A stretch of 64,000 bases of DNA from Dastarcus helophoroides. Its lineage: Eukaryota; Arthropoda; Insecta; Coleoptera; Bothrideridae. Position numbers and translations under genes: made by a program. The notes beneath the pieces were generated by a model. The model saw only the letters and a program-made list of their open reading frames with translations. It was not told where the DNA came from and ran no database searches. The stretch spans positions 28,679,578 to 28,743,577 of the forward strand of contig CM053328.1 in NCBI GenBank assembly GCA_028583605.1, given 5' to 3'. Every line of letters begins with the position of its first letter. The stretch's first letter is position 1. Below, piece after piece: positions 12,401-24,092 of this stretch.

Positions 12401-12643
12401 TAAGACAAAATCTCGAGAAAATGTAAACAAATCTTGTCATCTTGTAAGTTACAATGCAGATCATACGCCTAACGCCAAATTAATCAACATTTTTAGTTGC
12501 AATGAAAAAACTAAACAAATTTAATCGATTATGTTATTCGTTACCAAATTGATATTAATTCAATCGTTAATCGTTAATCATTAGTAACCACTAAAAGTCT
12601 TAGTTTTAGTTAATCAAACTAAATTTTGCCAATTCTGATTAGG

Positions 12644-12892
12644 TATAATCTTTTTTTTTTTTTGGTAAAAAGGACTGGTCCTTGGTTATCTTCGAAAATT
12701 GAAATACAAATCTTATCCCCTGAAACCAAGAAATATTAAAAAAACACAACAGAGGTTGCTCTAACGCGAAGCTATCACCTCTTTAAAAATGATACCTTGG
12801 CTATCGAAACGCATTAGAGCAACCTCTGTTGTGTTTTTTAATCTTTCTTGGTTTCAGGGGACAATATTTGTATTTCAATTTTAGATATAATC
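12644..12892 (-). mobile_element. Palindromic retroposon, family 1, with target duplication
   Basis: The element proper is 12651-12885, flanked by TATAATC at 12644-12650 and 12886-12892. On the minus strand it ends in an oligo(A) tail, seen here as a long T run beginning at 12651, next to TTTACC and AGTCC. The opposite end is cut inside GTATTTCAATTTT. The two halves are inverted copies of TTGCTCTAACGCG, AACACAACAGAGG and CCTGAAACCAAGAAA. Confidence 0.75.
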
Positions 12893-13045
12893 AGTGGAAA
12901 TATGCCGGGTTCAAAATATTTCTGATGACCATATGATCGGAAAAAATGCAGCAAATAAGTAAAACAAGATGCGCATTTAAATGCACCAATTTAGGCCAAA
13001 ATATGCAAGCATTTTGACAAAAAATGCAACCGATATTGTATAATA

Positions 13046-14750
13046 TACGAGAGTAAATCAAATATGAACCGAAATTTCTATCATGTCACTATGAGGGCGT
13101 CGGGGGTGTGCGCATACTCTTAGACATGTTAGGTTGGGATATGAAGTGACTTCCTACGCTCAAGTGAATTCCAGTTCTCGCCATTCGTTGGTTGTAAATA
13201 CAATGAGTGAGCACGAGGTTCATCCGCACGTTGCGCAGCGCATTATTATTCAATTTCTTGTCGTTGAAGGTGTAAAGCCCTCCGAAATTCTTCGTAGACT
13301 AAAATCACAGTTTGGGGATACTTTTTTAAAAAAAACTCAAATATGTGAGTGGCACAAAGATTTTTTGGAAGAACGAACTCAAGTTGAAAATGACCCCATA
13401 CCCGTCGTCCTCGGACCAGTATGATTGCGAACAAGATTAACGCTGTTCAACGCCTTTTGGAATCCTTTGGAATTGCTCAATACATTATTAGAGATGGGCT
13501 GAGGTTTCGAAAATTTTCGAGAAATGAACCCCATGCCTGTCGTCCTCGGACCAGTGTGACTGCGTCGAGTTGTTCAACGCCTTTTGGAAGGTAATCGCTG
13601 CTCAGAAAAGTTTCGCCTCTGGTATGGTGCTCTTCTCTCTAAACTTTCTTATCCTTTGTACCAATTTTCAATTCAGAAGAGTTTCGCCCCTGGTAAGGTG
13701 GATATACTGAGTTACCGTGCTCTGATGTTTTGAAATTGGCCTTTTCATTCTATTCCCTCATATTTCTCTTTTCATTTATTGTTTCTTTTCTTTGTTCCTG
13801 AAGAAGCACCCTACGATGGTGGGTGAAACGTCGAACACTTTTAGTAGTTCTTTGACACGGTCCAATCTCGGAAGGAGTATATCCTGTAATCGCTGCTTAA
13901 CTGTTGGTAAAATTGTAGCTCAAATAGGGATAAGCTTTGGGAGTGCTCAATCTATGATTACAGATGAGCTAAGGTTTCGAAAAATTTCTGCCAGGTGAGT
14001 ACCTCTTCTTTTGACTGAAGAACAACAACGTCTGGAGATTTGTCAGCGCTATCTCGGACGTTTTCAACGTAAAGGTGATGGTTTTTTGCAACGTATCGTT
14101 ACGTGTGATGAGACGTAGGTCCACCATTACACCCCTGAATCTAAACAAGCAAGCATGGAGTGGAGAAGAAAGAGGGAAGGTGCAGCCGTCAAGGCAAAAA
14201 CACACCTGTTAGCCGGAAAGGTTCTTGCGACAGTGTTTTGGGATTTTAAGAGTTGTGTACGTCTATTTTCTGCATGAACGATGTACGGTTAATGCTGCCT
14301 GCTACTGTCAGCTATTGGATGAAGCAAAACGTGTATATCGGCGGAAGAGGCACCAATTTTCTGTCAGAAATGTCATTTTGCTTCACGACAATATCCACCC
14401 CCACTCAGCCAATCTGACACATTAAAAATTAGAGGAAATGCATTGGGCAACATTAGAACATCTTCCCTATAGTCCCGACTTATTACCATGTGATTATCAT
14501 ATGTTTGGGCCATTGAAAGAAGCTCTAGGAGGTGAGTGATTCCATAATGATACTCCTGTTGAAATATTTGTGCGAAATTGGCTGCAAACACGCCTCCCTT
14601 CTTTTTATGATGATGGCATTAAAAAACTTCCAATTCGTTGGGAAAAATCAGGAGATTATTTAGAAAAGTAGTTAATAACTTTCATATTGGTATCTTGTAC
14701 CAATAAATTTTTAAAAACGAATTCTGGTTCATATTTGATTAACCCTTGTA
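13046..14750 (+). mobile_element. Mariner-type transposon copy 1, broken
   Basis: The inverted termini begin TACGAGAGTAAATC on the left and, complemented, TACAAGGGTTAATC on the right; both continue AAATATGAACC. Transposase pieces start at MSEHEVHPHVAQR near 13204. They include a helix-turn-helix-like part, then CDET-VHHYTPESKQ with a stop in place of the usual W, then LLHDNIHPHSA near 14380 and YSPDLLPCDYHMFGPLKEAL near 14470. These fit the D,D34D catalytic core of mariner transposases. The copy is dead: it has stops, frameshifts, an internal duplication near 13386-13592 and a retroposon inserted at 13602. The mariner family itself is clear; the subfamily is not assigned. Confidence 0.85.
13592..13896 (+). 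mobile_element. Short retroposon inserted in mariner copy 1
   Basis: The insert 13602-13886 (285 bp) interrupts the transposase and is flanked by the 10-bp direct repeat TAATCGCTGC (13592-13601 and 13887-13896). It holds two related segments, GTTTCGCCTCTGGTATGGTG and GTTTCGCCCCTGGTAAGGTG, and near its right end CCTGAAGAAGCACCC followed by GGGTGAAACGTCGAACAC. The latter is like the conserved core of several metazoan SINEs. There is no A tail and no open frame. A 5'-truncated SINE or LINE tail is the best reading. Confidence 0.65.
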
Positions 14751-15204
14751 CAAAAAAAATATTTCTCTTAACGAGAAACATGCATTAAATTGCAAATCAT
14801 TATTTCATAGAAATTGTTGTGATAGAGAACAATTGTATAGAGTAATAAATAAATTAATAAAAAAATAGGCAGTCATGGGAATTGCTAACAATCGTGTAGC
14901 ACAGTTTTTACATCACATATGAACGAAGACACTGGTTCGATTTAAGATTATGAAGTACTTTTAGAATAAGTATCCTTATGAACTTAATTTATTTATAGAA
15001 TTTTCTAAAACAATCTTACTGCATTTAGAATCTATTTAAAAATTTATTACTTTTTTGTAAAAATTCTACACCCTGTATCTCTGTAACGAAGCTGCCAACG
15101 ACTATTGTTTAAATTAACCCTTTACCCTAAAATAATGTTGGCAATCACTACCTGAAGTTTATCGACGTACTTTTGCATCATCCAGCTATTTTTTTTTATT
15201 TCCA
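14751..15204. other. AT-rich spacer, no gene recognised
   Basis: Nothing coding is visible. CACCCTGTATCTCTG near 15070 resembles internal sequence of the large inverted repeats at 61979-63140 and may be a relic of that family. Confidence 0.35.
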
Positions 15205-15442
15205 ACTAGTCCATGTAGGTGAACTAGGTGACCGCCTCAGGCGCTGGAATTTTAGGGGGGCAAATGGTCACTATGGGGGCGCCAAATATAATTTGAGGAC
15301 CTTTCCTTTGGTCATCAAAAATTATTTATTAGAGAAATATAAAAACTGAGGACCTTATTTTTTGGTCGTCAGAAACAATTAGGGGAGCTATGTAATTCCT
15401 TCGCTTGGGAGGCCGAATCTGCTCTGGTCGACCCTGCTCCCA
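15205..15442 (-). mobile_element. Short derivative of the 28143-31492 hAT-like element
   Basis: Its left part (GTGAACTAGGTGACCGCCT, then GGCGCTGGAATTTTAGG) parallels the complemented right end of the element at 28143-31492. Its right part, complemented (AGGGTCGACCAGAGC, then GCGAAGGA), parallels that element's left end. It is thus a deletion derivative of about 240 bp in opposite orientation. The termini are diverged and no target duplication was recognised. Confidence 0.5.
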
Positions 15443-16555
15443 ACTGTTGTAGATTGCAACAAAAAAAAACCTCGCTTCAAACTTCCTTTTTACCACAAAA
15501 GAAGCTCACTAATACTAAGTAATTTGTAGAAATTAAAATAACGAAGATCCAAATTGCGCTCTCCTAATGTCTGCATTCCTGACATGGGCTCCTGTGTCAT
15601 CCTTTAGCTACGACCTGGATGTAATAACAATAACACCATCCAAATTGGGAAAGAACAAGGTAAAAAGAAGAAAAATTCGAAGCAACGTAAAACTAGATTA
15701 CATAGGAAATGGTTACCATAAGCTTAAATAATATTAACTGGTAAGAAATTTTATTCTCTTGTTTAAAATATTCTACAGTGTTAAGTTTACATACTGGGTA
15801 GCCATAAATAATTTTGGTTTCAGTAAAACAACGTTATCAATAAAACAAACAACCAATATATCCTAATTTATGAAATATTCGCCATTATTTTTAGTTATTT
15901 ATAACCATTTATCAGTTATGTAACTGCTGATGCCATTGACGTAAATTCATATAGTTTTGATGTAAAAAAAGTTTTTTTTTTGATAAGGTCTCCAACTTGG
16001 TTGTCAGTGGAGAAATAGAACTAGTTGCATTCCAGCAATTAGGAAAGATAATAATCAAATGGTTCAAAGTTAGATGATACAAATCAATCACGTCGGAATT
16101 TATCTACTTATTGGTGGAAAGAAGCCTCTCTTCAATAAAATTTATGAATATTGCAGTTGATGCTCATATAATTTTATGGTGAATCTATAGTTTCTAGTAA
16201 CTTTTATATTTTTATTAGAATTTTGAGAACATACACGAATTTTGAGAAAAATATCAAAATTTCGAGGGAAAAGTGAATTTTGAAAAACGAGAAATTGTCA
16301 GAAACAAGAATTTCAAGTTAACAAAATCAAGAAAATCTGGGTTCGAAAAAAATCGATCCAAAAATGTAAAATTTTGAGAAAATTGAGAAATTTAGAAAAA
16401 AGTAGAATTTTCTCCTGGAAATTTCAATTTTTCTTTCCTGAGAGTCATTTTGTGGAAAGATGTTGAATTTCCAGAATAAATCAAAACTTAAAAAAAAGAA
16501 TTTTGAGAGAGAGATAAATTAGAAATTTCGATAAGAGTTCAATAAAAAAAATAAA
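15443..16555. other. AT-rich spacer ending in GTCGAAATTTT-type repeat
   Basis: No gene is recognised. From about 16200 the sequence takes on the AAAATTTCGAG/TTTTGAGAAAA repeat texture, which runs up to the truncation point of the LINE. Confidence 0.4.
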
Positions 16556-18411
16556 ATGCGCCAGAGGCTTATCAACTGTCCGAACGGTTCCAGGTCCTTT
16601 TGGGGATTTGCAAAGTCGATGGGAAAGAATTTTACATCTTCAAATTTTCCACCTTTACTCGATAAAAATCGCAATATTGCTACTACCTCCAAGGAAAAGG
16701 CTGACATGTTATCCTTAATGTTTTCTGAAAATTCCAATCTTGATTCTCGAAACGCAAAACCTCCTATTCTTCTTAAGGTTGGAACTTCGATGCCTGAAGC
16801 TGTTTTTAGACAACGCACAATCAGGAAGATTCTTCTTGAGCTCGACACCACGAAAGCTTCTGGCCTTGATGATGTTCCCGCTATTGTTCTTAAGAAGTAC
16901 GCCCTAGAGTTGACTCCTGTCCTAAGCAAATTGTTCACACTCTCTTACAACAAAGGTGTATTCCCTAACATCTGGAAATCTGCTAGAGTGCAGCCTGTCC
17001 CTAAAAAGGGAAAAAGGAATCTGGCTAACAACTATCGCCCTATAACTTTGTTACCCGTTATATCTAAAGTGATGGAAAAGGTTATCAACATCGAGATTAA
17101 CAAATATCTGGAGGAAAATAGAATCATCTCCGACAGGCAATACGGTTTTAGACAACAACGTTCCACTGGCGATCTACTGGCTTGTGTTACTCATATCTGT
17201 AACTCAGCTATGGAAAAACATGGTGAGGCTAGGATTGTGGCATTGGATATCTCAAAGGCTTTCGACAGAGTCCGGCACCGATTTTTTCTCGCCAAATTAA
17301 CATCTTATGGTCTTCCTCCTGGACTCTGTCATTTGATATCCAATTTTCTCGCTGACAGATCTCTTTAGGTCGTCGTCGATCGCACCTCATCCAAATCATT
17401 TGCGATTAACGCAGGGGTGCCTCAGGGGTCTGTTCTGTCTCCTACTCTATTTCTGTTACACATAAATGATCTCTTAGCTTCAACTTCCAATCCTATATAC
17501 AGCTACGCAAATGATAGTAATCTTGTGTCATCTTTTTTCTCCGACAAACCATTATCTATCGCTGCTTCAGATCGACTAAGGGAACAGCAGATACGGGCGA
17601 TTAATCGGGATTTCGAGATTATTCTGGAATGGGGTAAGAACAATTTGGTCGACTTCAACGCTTGAAAAACTCAGGCCGCGGTTTTCTCTAAGAAAACATC
17701 AAGGGATAATGCAACAAACATACTAATGGACGGTAAAATCCTTCCGATGGAATCTAATCTATATATCCTAGGAGTGAATGCGAGCATTAATTTTTCTTGG
17801 GACGATCATATGCGCGCCATTGCCAAATCCGCTTCTCAGAGGATAGGCTTTCTTTTTAGAGCTAAAAAGCACTTCACATCCCATCAGCTATTAAGACTAT
17901 ACAAAGCTCAAATTAGGCCAACACTAGAATACTGTTCTCATGCTTGGGGTTCAGCCCCAAGACACACTTTAGCTCTCTTGGATTCAATTCAAAGAAGGGC
18001 GATTCTCCTAATTGATGACGAGAGTCTGACCGATTCTCTCGAAACACTAGAGCACAGGCGTATGGTTGGTTGCTTACCTCTTTTCTACACGTACTATCAT
18101 GGAAGATGCTCGCAGGAACTAATAGGATTAATCCCCTCAAGGGCAAGATTCTTGAGGCGTACTAGACAGTGGAAGACAGCAAATTCCTGTGCGGTCCAGC
18201 TTGACACAGTGAGGACTTCTGTCTACGGAGACTCTTTTTCTATAGAAGTTATGGAACTTGTTACCGAAAGGAATTTTCCCCAAAAATTATAACCTATCCT
18301 TGTTTAAAAAGACGGTTCATCGGCATCTATCCTTGTTTCCGCATCCTACTCGCAGTGCTTTGAAAGCATAATGGGGTTACCCTTTGCGAGTGGATTAAAC
18401 CTAAAAAAAAA
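16555..18411 (+). mobile_element. CR1/Jockey-group LINE, 5'-truncated, nearly intact reverse transcriptase
   Basis: One reading frame runs from 16556 to 18292, interrupted only by TAG at 17366-17368 and TGA at 17663-17665. Reverse transcriptase motifs appear in order: SGLDDVPA, NNYRPITLLPVISKVMEKV, QYGFRQQRSTGDLL, ALDISKAFDRV, GVPQGSVLSPTLF and YANDSN. The last replaces the catalytic YADD, so an essential aspartate is lost. A thumb/C-terminal region typical of the group follows (LYKAQIRPTLEYCSHAWGS, then HGRCSQELIGLIP). The endonuclease half is missing. The 3' end reads CATAATGGGGTTACCC, then GCGAGTGGATTAAACC and an A run. Partial copies of the same family lie at 33997, 39424, 43219 and 44246. 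Confidence 0.85.
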
Positions 18412-18427
18412 TGTTTGAAATAAAACT

Positions 18428-18577
18428 CCTTACGGTCGTTTTGGTGGAATGGACTGGTCCTTGATTGTCTTCAAAAATTGAAATACAAACCTTCGAAACG
18501 CGTTAGAGTAACCTTCGTTTTTTTTTTAAATTTTTCTTGGTTTCAGGGGACAAGATTTGCATTTCAATCCTTACGGT
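18428..18577 (-). mobile_element. Palindromic retroposon, family 1, short copy with 9-bp duplication
   Basis: The element 18437-18568 lies between exact copies of CCTTACGGT (18428-18436 and 18569-18577). It begins TTTTGGTGGAATGGACTGG and ends inside GATTTGCATTTCAAT. Much of one arm is deleted, so GAAACGCGTTAGAGTAACC appears in one orientation only. Confidence 0.75.
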
Positions 18578-18649
18578 TGGATAAAAATATTTTCATTTGA
18601 CTACCGCGTTGCTAGAAGGAACAATAGTCTTAATCTACCTCTCTAAGAT

Positions 18650-19660
18650 TTGGCTAGCCAACCTTAAGAAAGATCCAATTTCGACATAAAAGTCGAAATT
18701 TCCAGAAAAGACGAACTTTTCAAAACAAGTCAAAATTTTCGGAACATCGAATTTTTAGGAAAAAGACAAAATTTTTAGAAAACTCTTTTTTTAAAATATA
18801 GCGAAATTCCAAAAAATTACGTACCTAGAAGTCAAAATTTAGATAAAAATCGTCCAAGAGAAAGTAACATTTTTGGAAGAAGTTAAAATTTGAGAGTAAA
18901 GCCGAACTCTTGGAAAATAAAATTTTGAGGGAACATTAGAAAAAAAAGTAGAACCTTCGAGAAAGGTTTCATGTTTTGAATATTATATTTTCGCATGAGT
19001 TAGACGAGTGCAAACGCCCTACCCTGCTTCACCATAATCCATGAAAAGAGAAGAATTTTGGGATAAAGTCTAAATTTCGAGAAAAAGTCTAATTTTGAGA
19101 AGCAAGTCAAAAAGAGGAAAATATTTTATGTGAAATTTTTATTTTCTCATTAAAATTTTAACGATTTAGAAATAAGAAAAAAAGTCTTTAAAAAGTATCT
19201 TTGCCAACATTTTTAAATAAATACTTCTCTCTGAATCTTTACTTTTTTATTAGAGAGGGACGAAAATATCAATTTTGGGAAAAAAATTGAAATTTACAGA
19301 AAGTCCTATTAAAAAAATTAAGTTTTCGCAAAACTGGCGAGAGGTCGAGTTTTGATCCAAAATGTTGGAAAAGAAATCGAAATTTGGAGATTAAAAACGT
19401 AATTTAAAAAACAAAGTTAAGAGAAATTAATAACATAATAAAATAATACATTTCGGATGTCGTTTAGAGCATCTGATTTTTCCCAGACGGTATTTAATCT
19501 TTTAATTATTTTTCTAAAAATTTCGACTTTAAATTTGAAATCTAGGTAATTTTTGATTTGTCAAAATTTCGGCTTTTTTTCACGTAATTTCGACTTCTAT
19601 CGAATCTGAATAACACATTTTATCTGAAAACCGAAATGTTGTAAAGCAAGTTTTTACTAT
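18650..19660. repeat. Degenerate AT-rich GTCGAAATTTT repeat field
   Basis: Dense AAGTCGAAATTT and AAAGTCAAAATTT motifs with no coding signal. Texture is the same as in the hAT interior. Confidence 0.5.
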
Positions 19661-20930
19661 CTTTTGTTTGATTAGTATTTTTTCTGTATCAGTGACTATA
19701 TCTAGTGCTTTTCAATGCACAGGTACTATCTTGCATTGAACAATATATGCATACAAAGCCGCAAATTTTAAATATTATCGAAAGATAAAACAATTTATTC
19801 CTTATTAGTAAATTATTTCTAATCAACTAATCATCATACTCGATTAAGCTTGACTTGTATTCTATTTACTGAATTATTAGTTAAATACTTTTTTTTCCTA
19901 AAATTCATATTTTATTATCTCATGATCAATCTACTGTTAAACGTTAATTTGGAGAAATCATGGTGATGAACATGTTACTGCGACAAACTGCAAAGTAAAC
20001 AAAATTTTAGTAGTTCCGTAGTATGCATGATTTCGTAAGAACAAAGTAAACAATTTCTGCAATCCTTGACCGAGCAAAAACGTGGCTTGTTAAATAATTA
20101 GATTTGACATTGGTCCATTTAAATGACGATAAAAACAAAAAAGTTAGACCCTTTTTTGTGTTTAGCTGAGAAATAACCCAAAGTAATTTAAGTCGTTGAA
20201 TATTTATTTTATACGCAGTCTGAGACAAAAGATTCATTCATTCACTACCCACCACAATCGTCTTTTTTTATTTTTAATTACTACACCATCAATCTATTCA
20301 TGTGATATTTTTATGATTCTAATTTGTCATAAAATTATCTTAAAAGGAAAGGCCTAATCTTTAAAATGGAGGATGAAACATCCTAGACCTAGGGGAGCGC
20401 TGTAGCCCACGGGACCTGATATCTAGAGGCCTCTAAGAATTTATGAGACATTTTTTCCAGAAATTAAAAATACTTTCTTTTTTGTGTTGTTTCTAGTGAA
20501 CAATTAATTAAGGACCATATTTTTTCAATATAAATCTAAAATGCGAAGCAGAACTTTTGTTTTCTTATTTATTTATTTAAATAATAATTTAAATATCCTA
20601 CACATTGGGTTCGATAAGTTAAAATAAAAAAAAATGTGTAAAAAGTTTTTTTTTTCATGCACTGACTACATTAAAAACAAATATCTCAATACAATGATGG
20701 AGAAAACTTTAGCTCCATTATCGTTAATGTGCATAGAATGGGAAATGAAAAAATTATTTTATACCACTTTTGATATTTCAATTGTTTTATAAAATATGGA
20801 ATTAGGCAAAAACACGATAATTTTATTTTTAAGGAAGACATCTTTTTAGCCAATTTCCAATTAAATTACATTAGCCCTTAGGGGAGTTGAGCGATACCTC
20901 ATTTGAAAGGTCGTTCAATTGCCTTTTTAA
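19661..20930. other. AT-rich spacer, no gene recognised
   Basis: There is no recognisable gene, terminal repeat or RNA. The short open frames present have no family features. Confidence 0.35.
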
Positions 20931-20932
20931 GT

Positions 20933-21347
20933 ATACCACATACCTGAAATACAAAAAACGTGTCCTCTAAAACCAAGAAAGATTAAAAAACACAACAAAG
21001 GTTGCTCTAACGCGTTTCGATAGCTAAGCTATCATCTTCAGAGAGATACTGAGCAGTAGTAGTAGGATCTCTCTGAAGACGTTAGAGCAACCTTTGTTGT
21101 GTTTTTTGATCTCTCTTGGTTTCAGGGGACAAGATTTCTATTTCAATTTTTAGTGTTCTTCTTCTTTTTCAGAGAGATACACAAAAAAGATATTTCTCTG
21201 AAGATGATAGCTTGGCTATCGAAACGAGTTAGAGCAACCTTTGTTGTGTTTTTTAATATTTTTTGGTTTCAGGGGACAAGACTTGTATTTGTATTTGAAG
21301 ATAACCAAGGACTAGTCCGTTCCACCAACAAAAAAAATACCACATAC
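20933..21347 (+). mobile_element. Palindromic retroposon, family 1, compound copy with 11-bp duplication
   Basis: The element 20944-21336 is flanked by exact ATACCACATAC (20933-20943 and 21337-21347). The right end is GTCCGTTCCACC plus an A-rich tail; the left end is truncated inside the arm. It holds one inverted pair around CTATCATCTTCAGAGAGA and then a second copy of GATGATAGCTTGGCTATC in the plus sense. It therefore has an extra half-unit compared with its relatives. Confidence 0.8.
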
Positions 21348-21484
21348 TTAACCTTTTTGTTTAATAGTTTTCGAAAAATCAAGAAAAACTCCTAAACAAG
21401 CTCGGTAATAAATACACAAAATAAACATAAACGAGTTGGTAAAAAGAAGCTACTTAATTAAATTCTCAAAAAGTTGTCCATTAT

Positions 21485-21725
21485 TTTCGAAATAGTGTTA
21501 TAGTCTGTTCTCGAATACCCCCCTAACGTTCTGAAAAACTTGTACTTCTACACGGAGCTGTAATTCTTTCCCTTCAATTCTTCCAAATCTGGAGACTGTG
21601 TTTTATAAATAATCGATTTAAGGATATCACCACAGAAAAAAATTAGGGGCGATAAATCTGGTCTGGTGATCGTGGTGGCCATTCGAGTGCTTTTCTTCTA
21701 CCAATCCATCTGCCAGGAAATCTGA
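21485..21725 (-). pseudogene. DDE-type transposase fragment
   Basis: Read on the minus strand, the segment gives pieces such as RWIGRRKALEWPPRSPD, a degenerate FFSVVISL stretch and RITAPCRSTSFSERG. These resemble the C-terminal part of insect DDE transposases, in which a W(P/A)xRSPDLxPxDFFLWG motif is followed by a helix before a xxRI segment. Stops and substitutions show that it is dead. No termini were found. Confidence 0.5.
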
Positions 21726-21978
21726 ATCTGAAATATTCAGATAAAATCGAATCATGGAATTTAAGGTAAAAATTTCTAGTTTACCTAAGAAACCTTAACG
21801 AACTTCAAATTGAAATTTCAATGATCGAAATATTTAGAACAAAATTTCGAATTTCAAATCAAATCTCGATGGCGAATTCTATTTGCACTTTGAAGCTGAA
21901 GTTAAGTCAGGATTTCTAAATAAGTAGGAGCGGATTAAGGGTGTGCAACATATTCATCTGCTCAGGGCCCCTAGCATG

Positions 21979-24092
21979 TACGAGGATCAATTAAATATTA
22001 ACCAGAATTTCTATCATGTCGCCATGAGGGCGTCAGTAGTGTGCGCATACTCTTAGACATGTTAGGTGGGGATATCACGTGACTTCCTGCCTTCAAGCGA
22101 ATTCCGTTCTCGCCGTTCGTCAGTTGTAAATACAATGAGAGAGCAAAAGGTTTATCCGCACGTTCCGCAGCGCATTATTATTAAATTTCTTGTCGTTGAA
22201 GGTGTAAAACCGCCCAAATTCTTTGTAGACTAGAAGCACAGTTTGGGAATAGTTGTTTGAAGAAAACTCAAGTGTATGAATAGCACAAAACATTTTTGGA
22301 AGAGCGCACTCAAGTTAAAAATGGATCTCATGCCCATTGTGACTGCGTCGAGCTGTTCAACGCCTTTTGGAAGGTGATCGCCCTTTAACTGTTGGTGAAA
22401 TTGTAGCTCAGATAGGGATAAGCTTTGGGAGTGCTCAATTCATCATTACAGATGAGCTGGGGTTTCGAAAAATTTCTGCCAGGTGGGTAGACCGTCTTTT
22501 GACTGAAGAAGAGAAACAACAACGTTTGGAGAATTTGTCAGCGCCATCTTGGACGTTTTCAACGTGAAGGTGATGGTTTTTTGCAGTGTATCGTTACGTG
22601 TGATGAGACTTGGGTCCACAATTACATTCCTGAATCTAAACAAACAAGCACACAGTGGGACAGAATTCTGAAAAACTGGTCAAAATTCTGAAACTTTTTA
22701 TATGAATTAGGAATAGGTAGAACATTATTAAACAAATAATTTTAAAAATCAGATCATAAAAAAGGAGTGAAGTTGCAATTAGGTAAGTGCATTAGGTAAG
22801 TGCTTGTTTTCATCGGAGTTACCCTTTCCGGCTGGGTGCTATCCACAAAATAATAAACTTGGGCGAATGTAAAAATCTTTGTTACTTTAAATAATAAAAT
22901 AAAGCTAGCATACCCAATTTAACAATCAACAATAATAATTATTCAATCTAAATTTTAATATAATTTGTGGTACTGATATCAGGATAAAAAAAATTGTACT
23001 TAGTTGGGGCAGCCATTCTTTAATTTAATAATTAGAATATATATTAATCTACATTTTGTAAAAAAAAGTAGAGCGGGGTCTTGTAGGGCTTTTTTTGTAG
23101 GTCCACCCAAAGGTAATGTATTATTATAGATCCTTCTTCAAACATTAACATTTTTAATCCCCTCTTCTTAGGTTATAACATTAGGTTATTCATGATATAA
23201 TTTATTTACATTACTTACCATTACTTGAATTGCACCCTCCATATGTAAAATAACAAAATTCATTTGCAGGAAATTTGTAAAGGGTTATTTTAAAAATAGC
23301 ATTTTAATTGCATTTTGACTGTAAAATATGACTATTGACAGCTTGTCACTTTAAAGATCTGCCAACCAATGAATGCAGATAAAAAGCTTATAATACCATT
23401 ATTTCCAATAAGTCCCAAAGTAACTCTTTCAATATTTACCTATTAAAATTATTTTCTACAAACTTTCTATTTTAGCATTTTGGACAGATTTTTAGTTTTC
23501 TGTCCCACTGTGAAGCATGGCGTAGAGAAGAAAGGGGGAAGGTGCACCTGTCAATGCCAAATCTCGCCCGTACAGCTGGAAAGATTCTTGACACAGTGTT
23601 TTGGGATTTTAAAAGAGTTGTACACGTCAGATTTTCTGCATGAACGTCGTTCGGTTAATGCTGCCTGAAGCAAAATGTGCATATCGGTACAAGAGCCGCG
23701 AATTTTTGGTCAGAAATGTGATTTTGCTTTACGACAATGTCCGTCCACACTCAGTCAATCTGACACATCAAAAATTGGAGGAAAGGCATTGGGCAACATT
23801 AGAACACCCTCCTTATAGTCCCGACTTATCACCATGCGATTATCGTTTGGGTTATTGAGGAGGTTAGCGATTCCATGATGATGTTGCTGTAGAAACATTT
23901 GTGCGCAATTGGCTGCAAACACGCCTCTCTTCTTTTTCTGATGAAGGCATTATAAATCTCCCAATCCGTTGGAAAAAATGCATAACAAAATCAGGAGGTT
24001 ATGTAGAAAAATAGTTAATAAGTTTCATATATGTATCTTGTATCAATAAATTTTTAAAAACAATTCCGGTTCATATTTGATGTACCCTCGTA
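21979..24092 (+). mobile_element. Mariner-type transposon copy 2, split by a Transib-like element
   Basis: The left terminus TACGAGGATCAATTAAATAT and the right terminus (complement TACGAGGGTACATC) bound the copy. Transposase pieces include LLEGDRPLTVGEIVAQIGIS near 22370, CDETWVHNYIPESKQ near 22600, LLYDNVRPHSVNLTH near 23730 and YSPDLSPCDY near 23815, giving the D and D34D residues of mariner. At 22651 the reading is interrupted by an 862-bp insertion. Removing it together with one 5-bp duplication restores alignment with copy 1. Further frameshifts make the copy inactive. Confidence 0.85.
22646..23517. mobile_element. Transib-like non-autonomous DNA transposon with RSS-like ends
   Basis: The element is 22651-23512 (862 bp), flanked by the 5-bp direct repeat AAGCA (22646-22650 and 23513-23517). 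Both ends start CACAGTGGGACAGAA and stay similar over the first 44 positions, 35 of them identical. CACAGTG is the heptamer of V(D)J recombination signals, and Transib elements are known for CAC-starting termini and 5-bp duplications. At a 23-base spacing from the heptamer both ends have an A-rich nonamer-like segment, CAAAATTCT and CAAAATGCT. No transposase or long open frame is inside. hAT (8 bp) and Tc1 (TA) do not fit the duplication. The superfamily is inferred from termini only. Confidence 0.7.

Noticed and set aside
12676..12880. Classing the palindromic family as ordinary foldback MITEs
   Set aside because: Duplications of 7-12 bp, A tails and variable truncation fit retroposition better, so a DNA-transposase origin was set aside.
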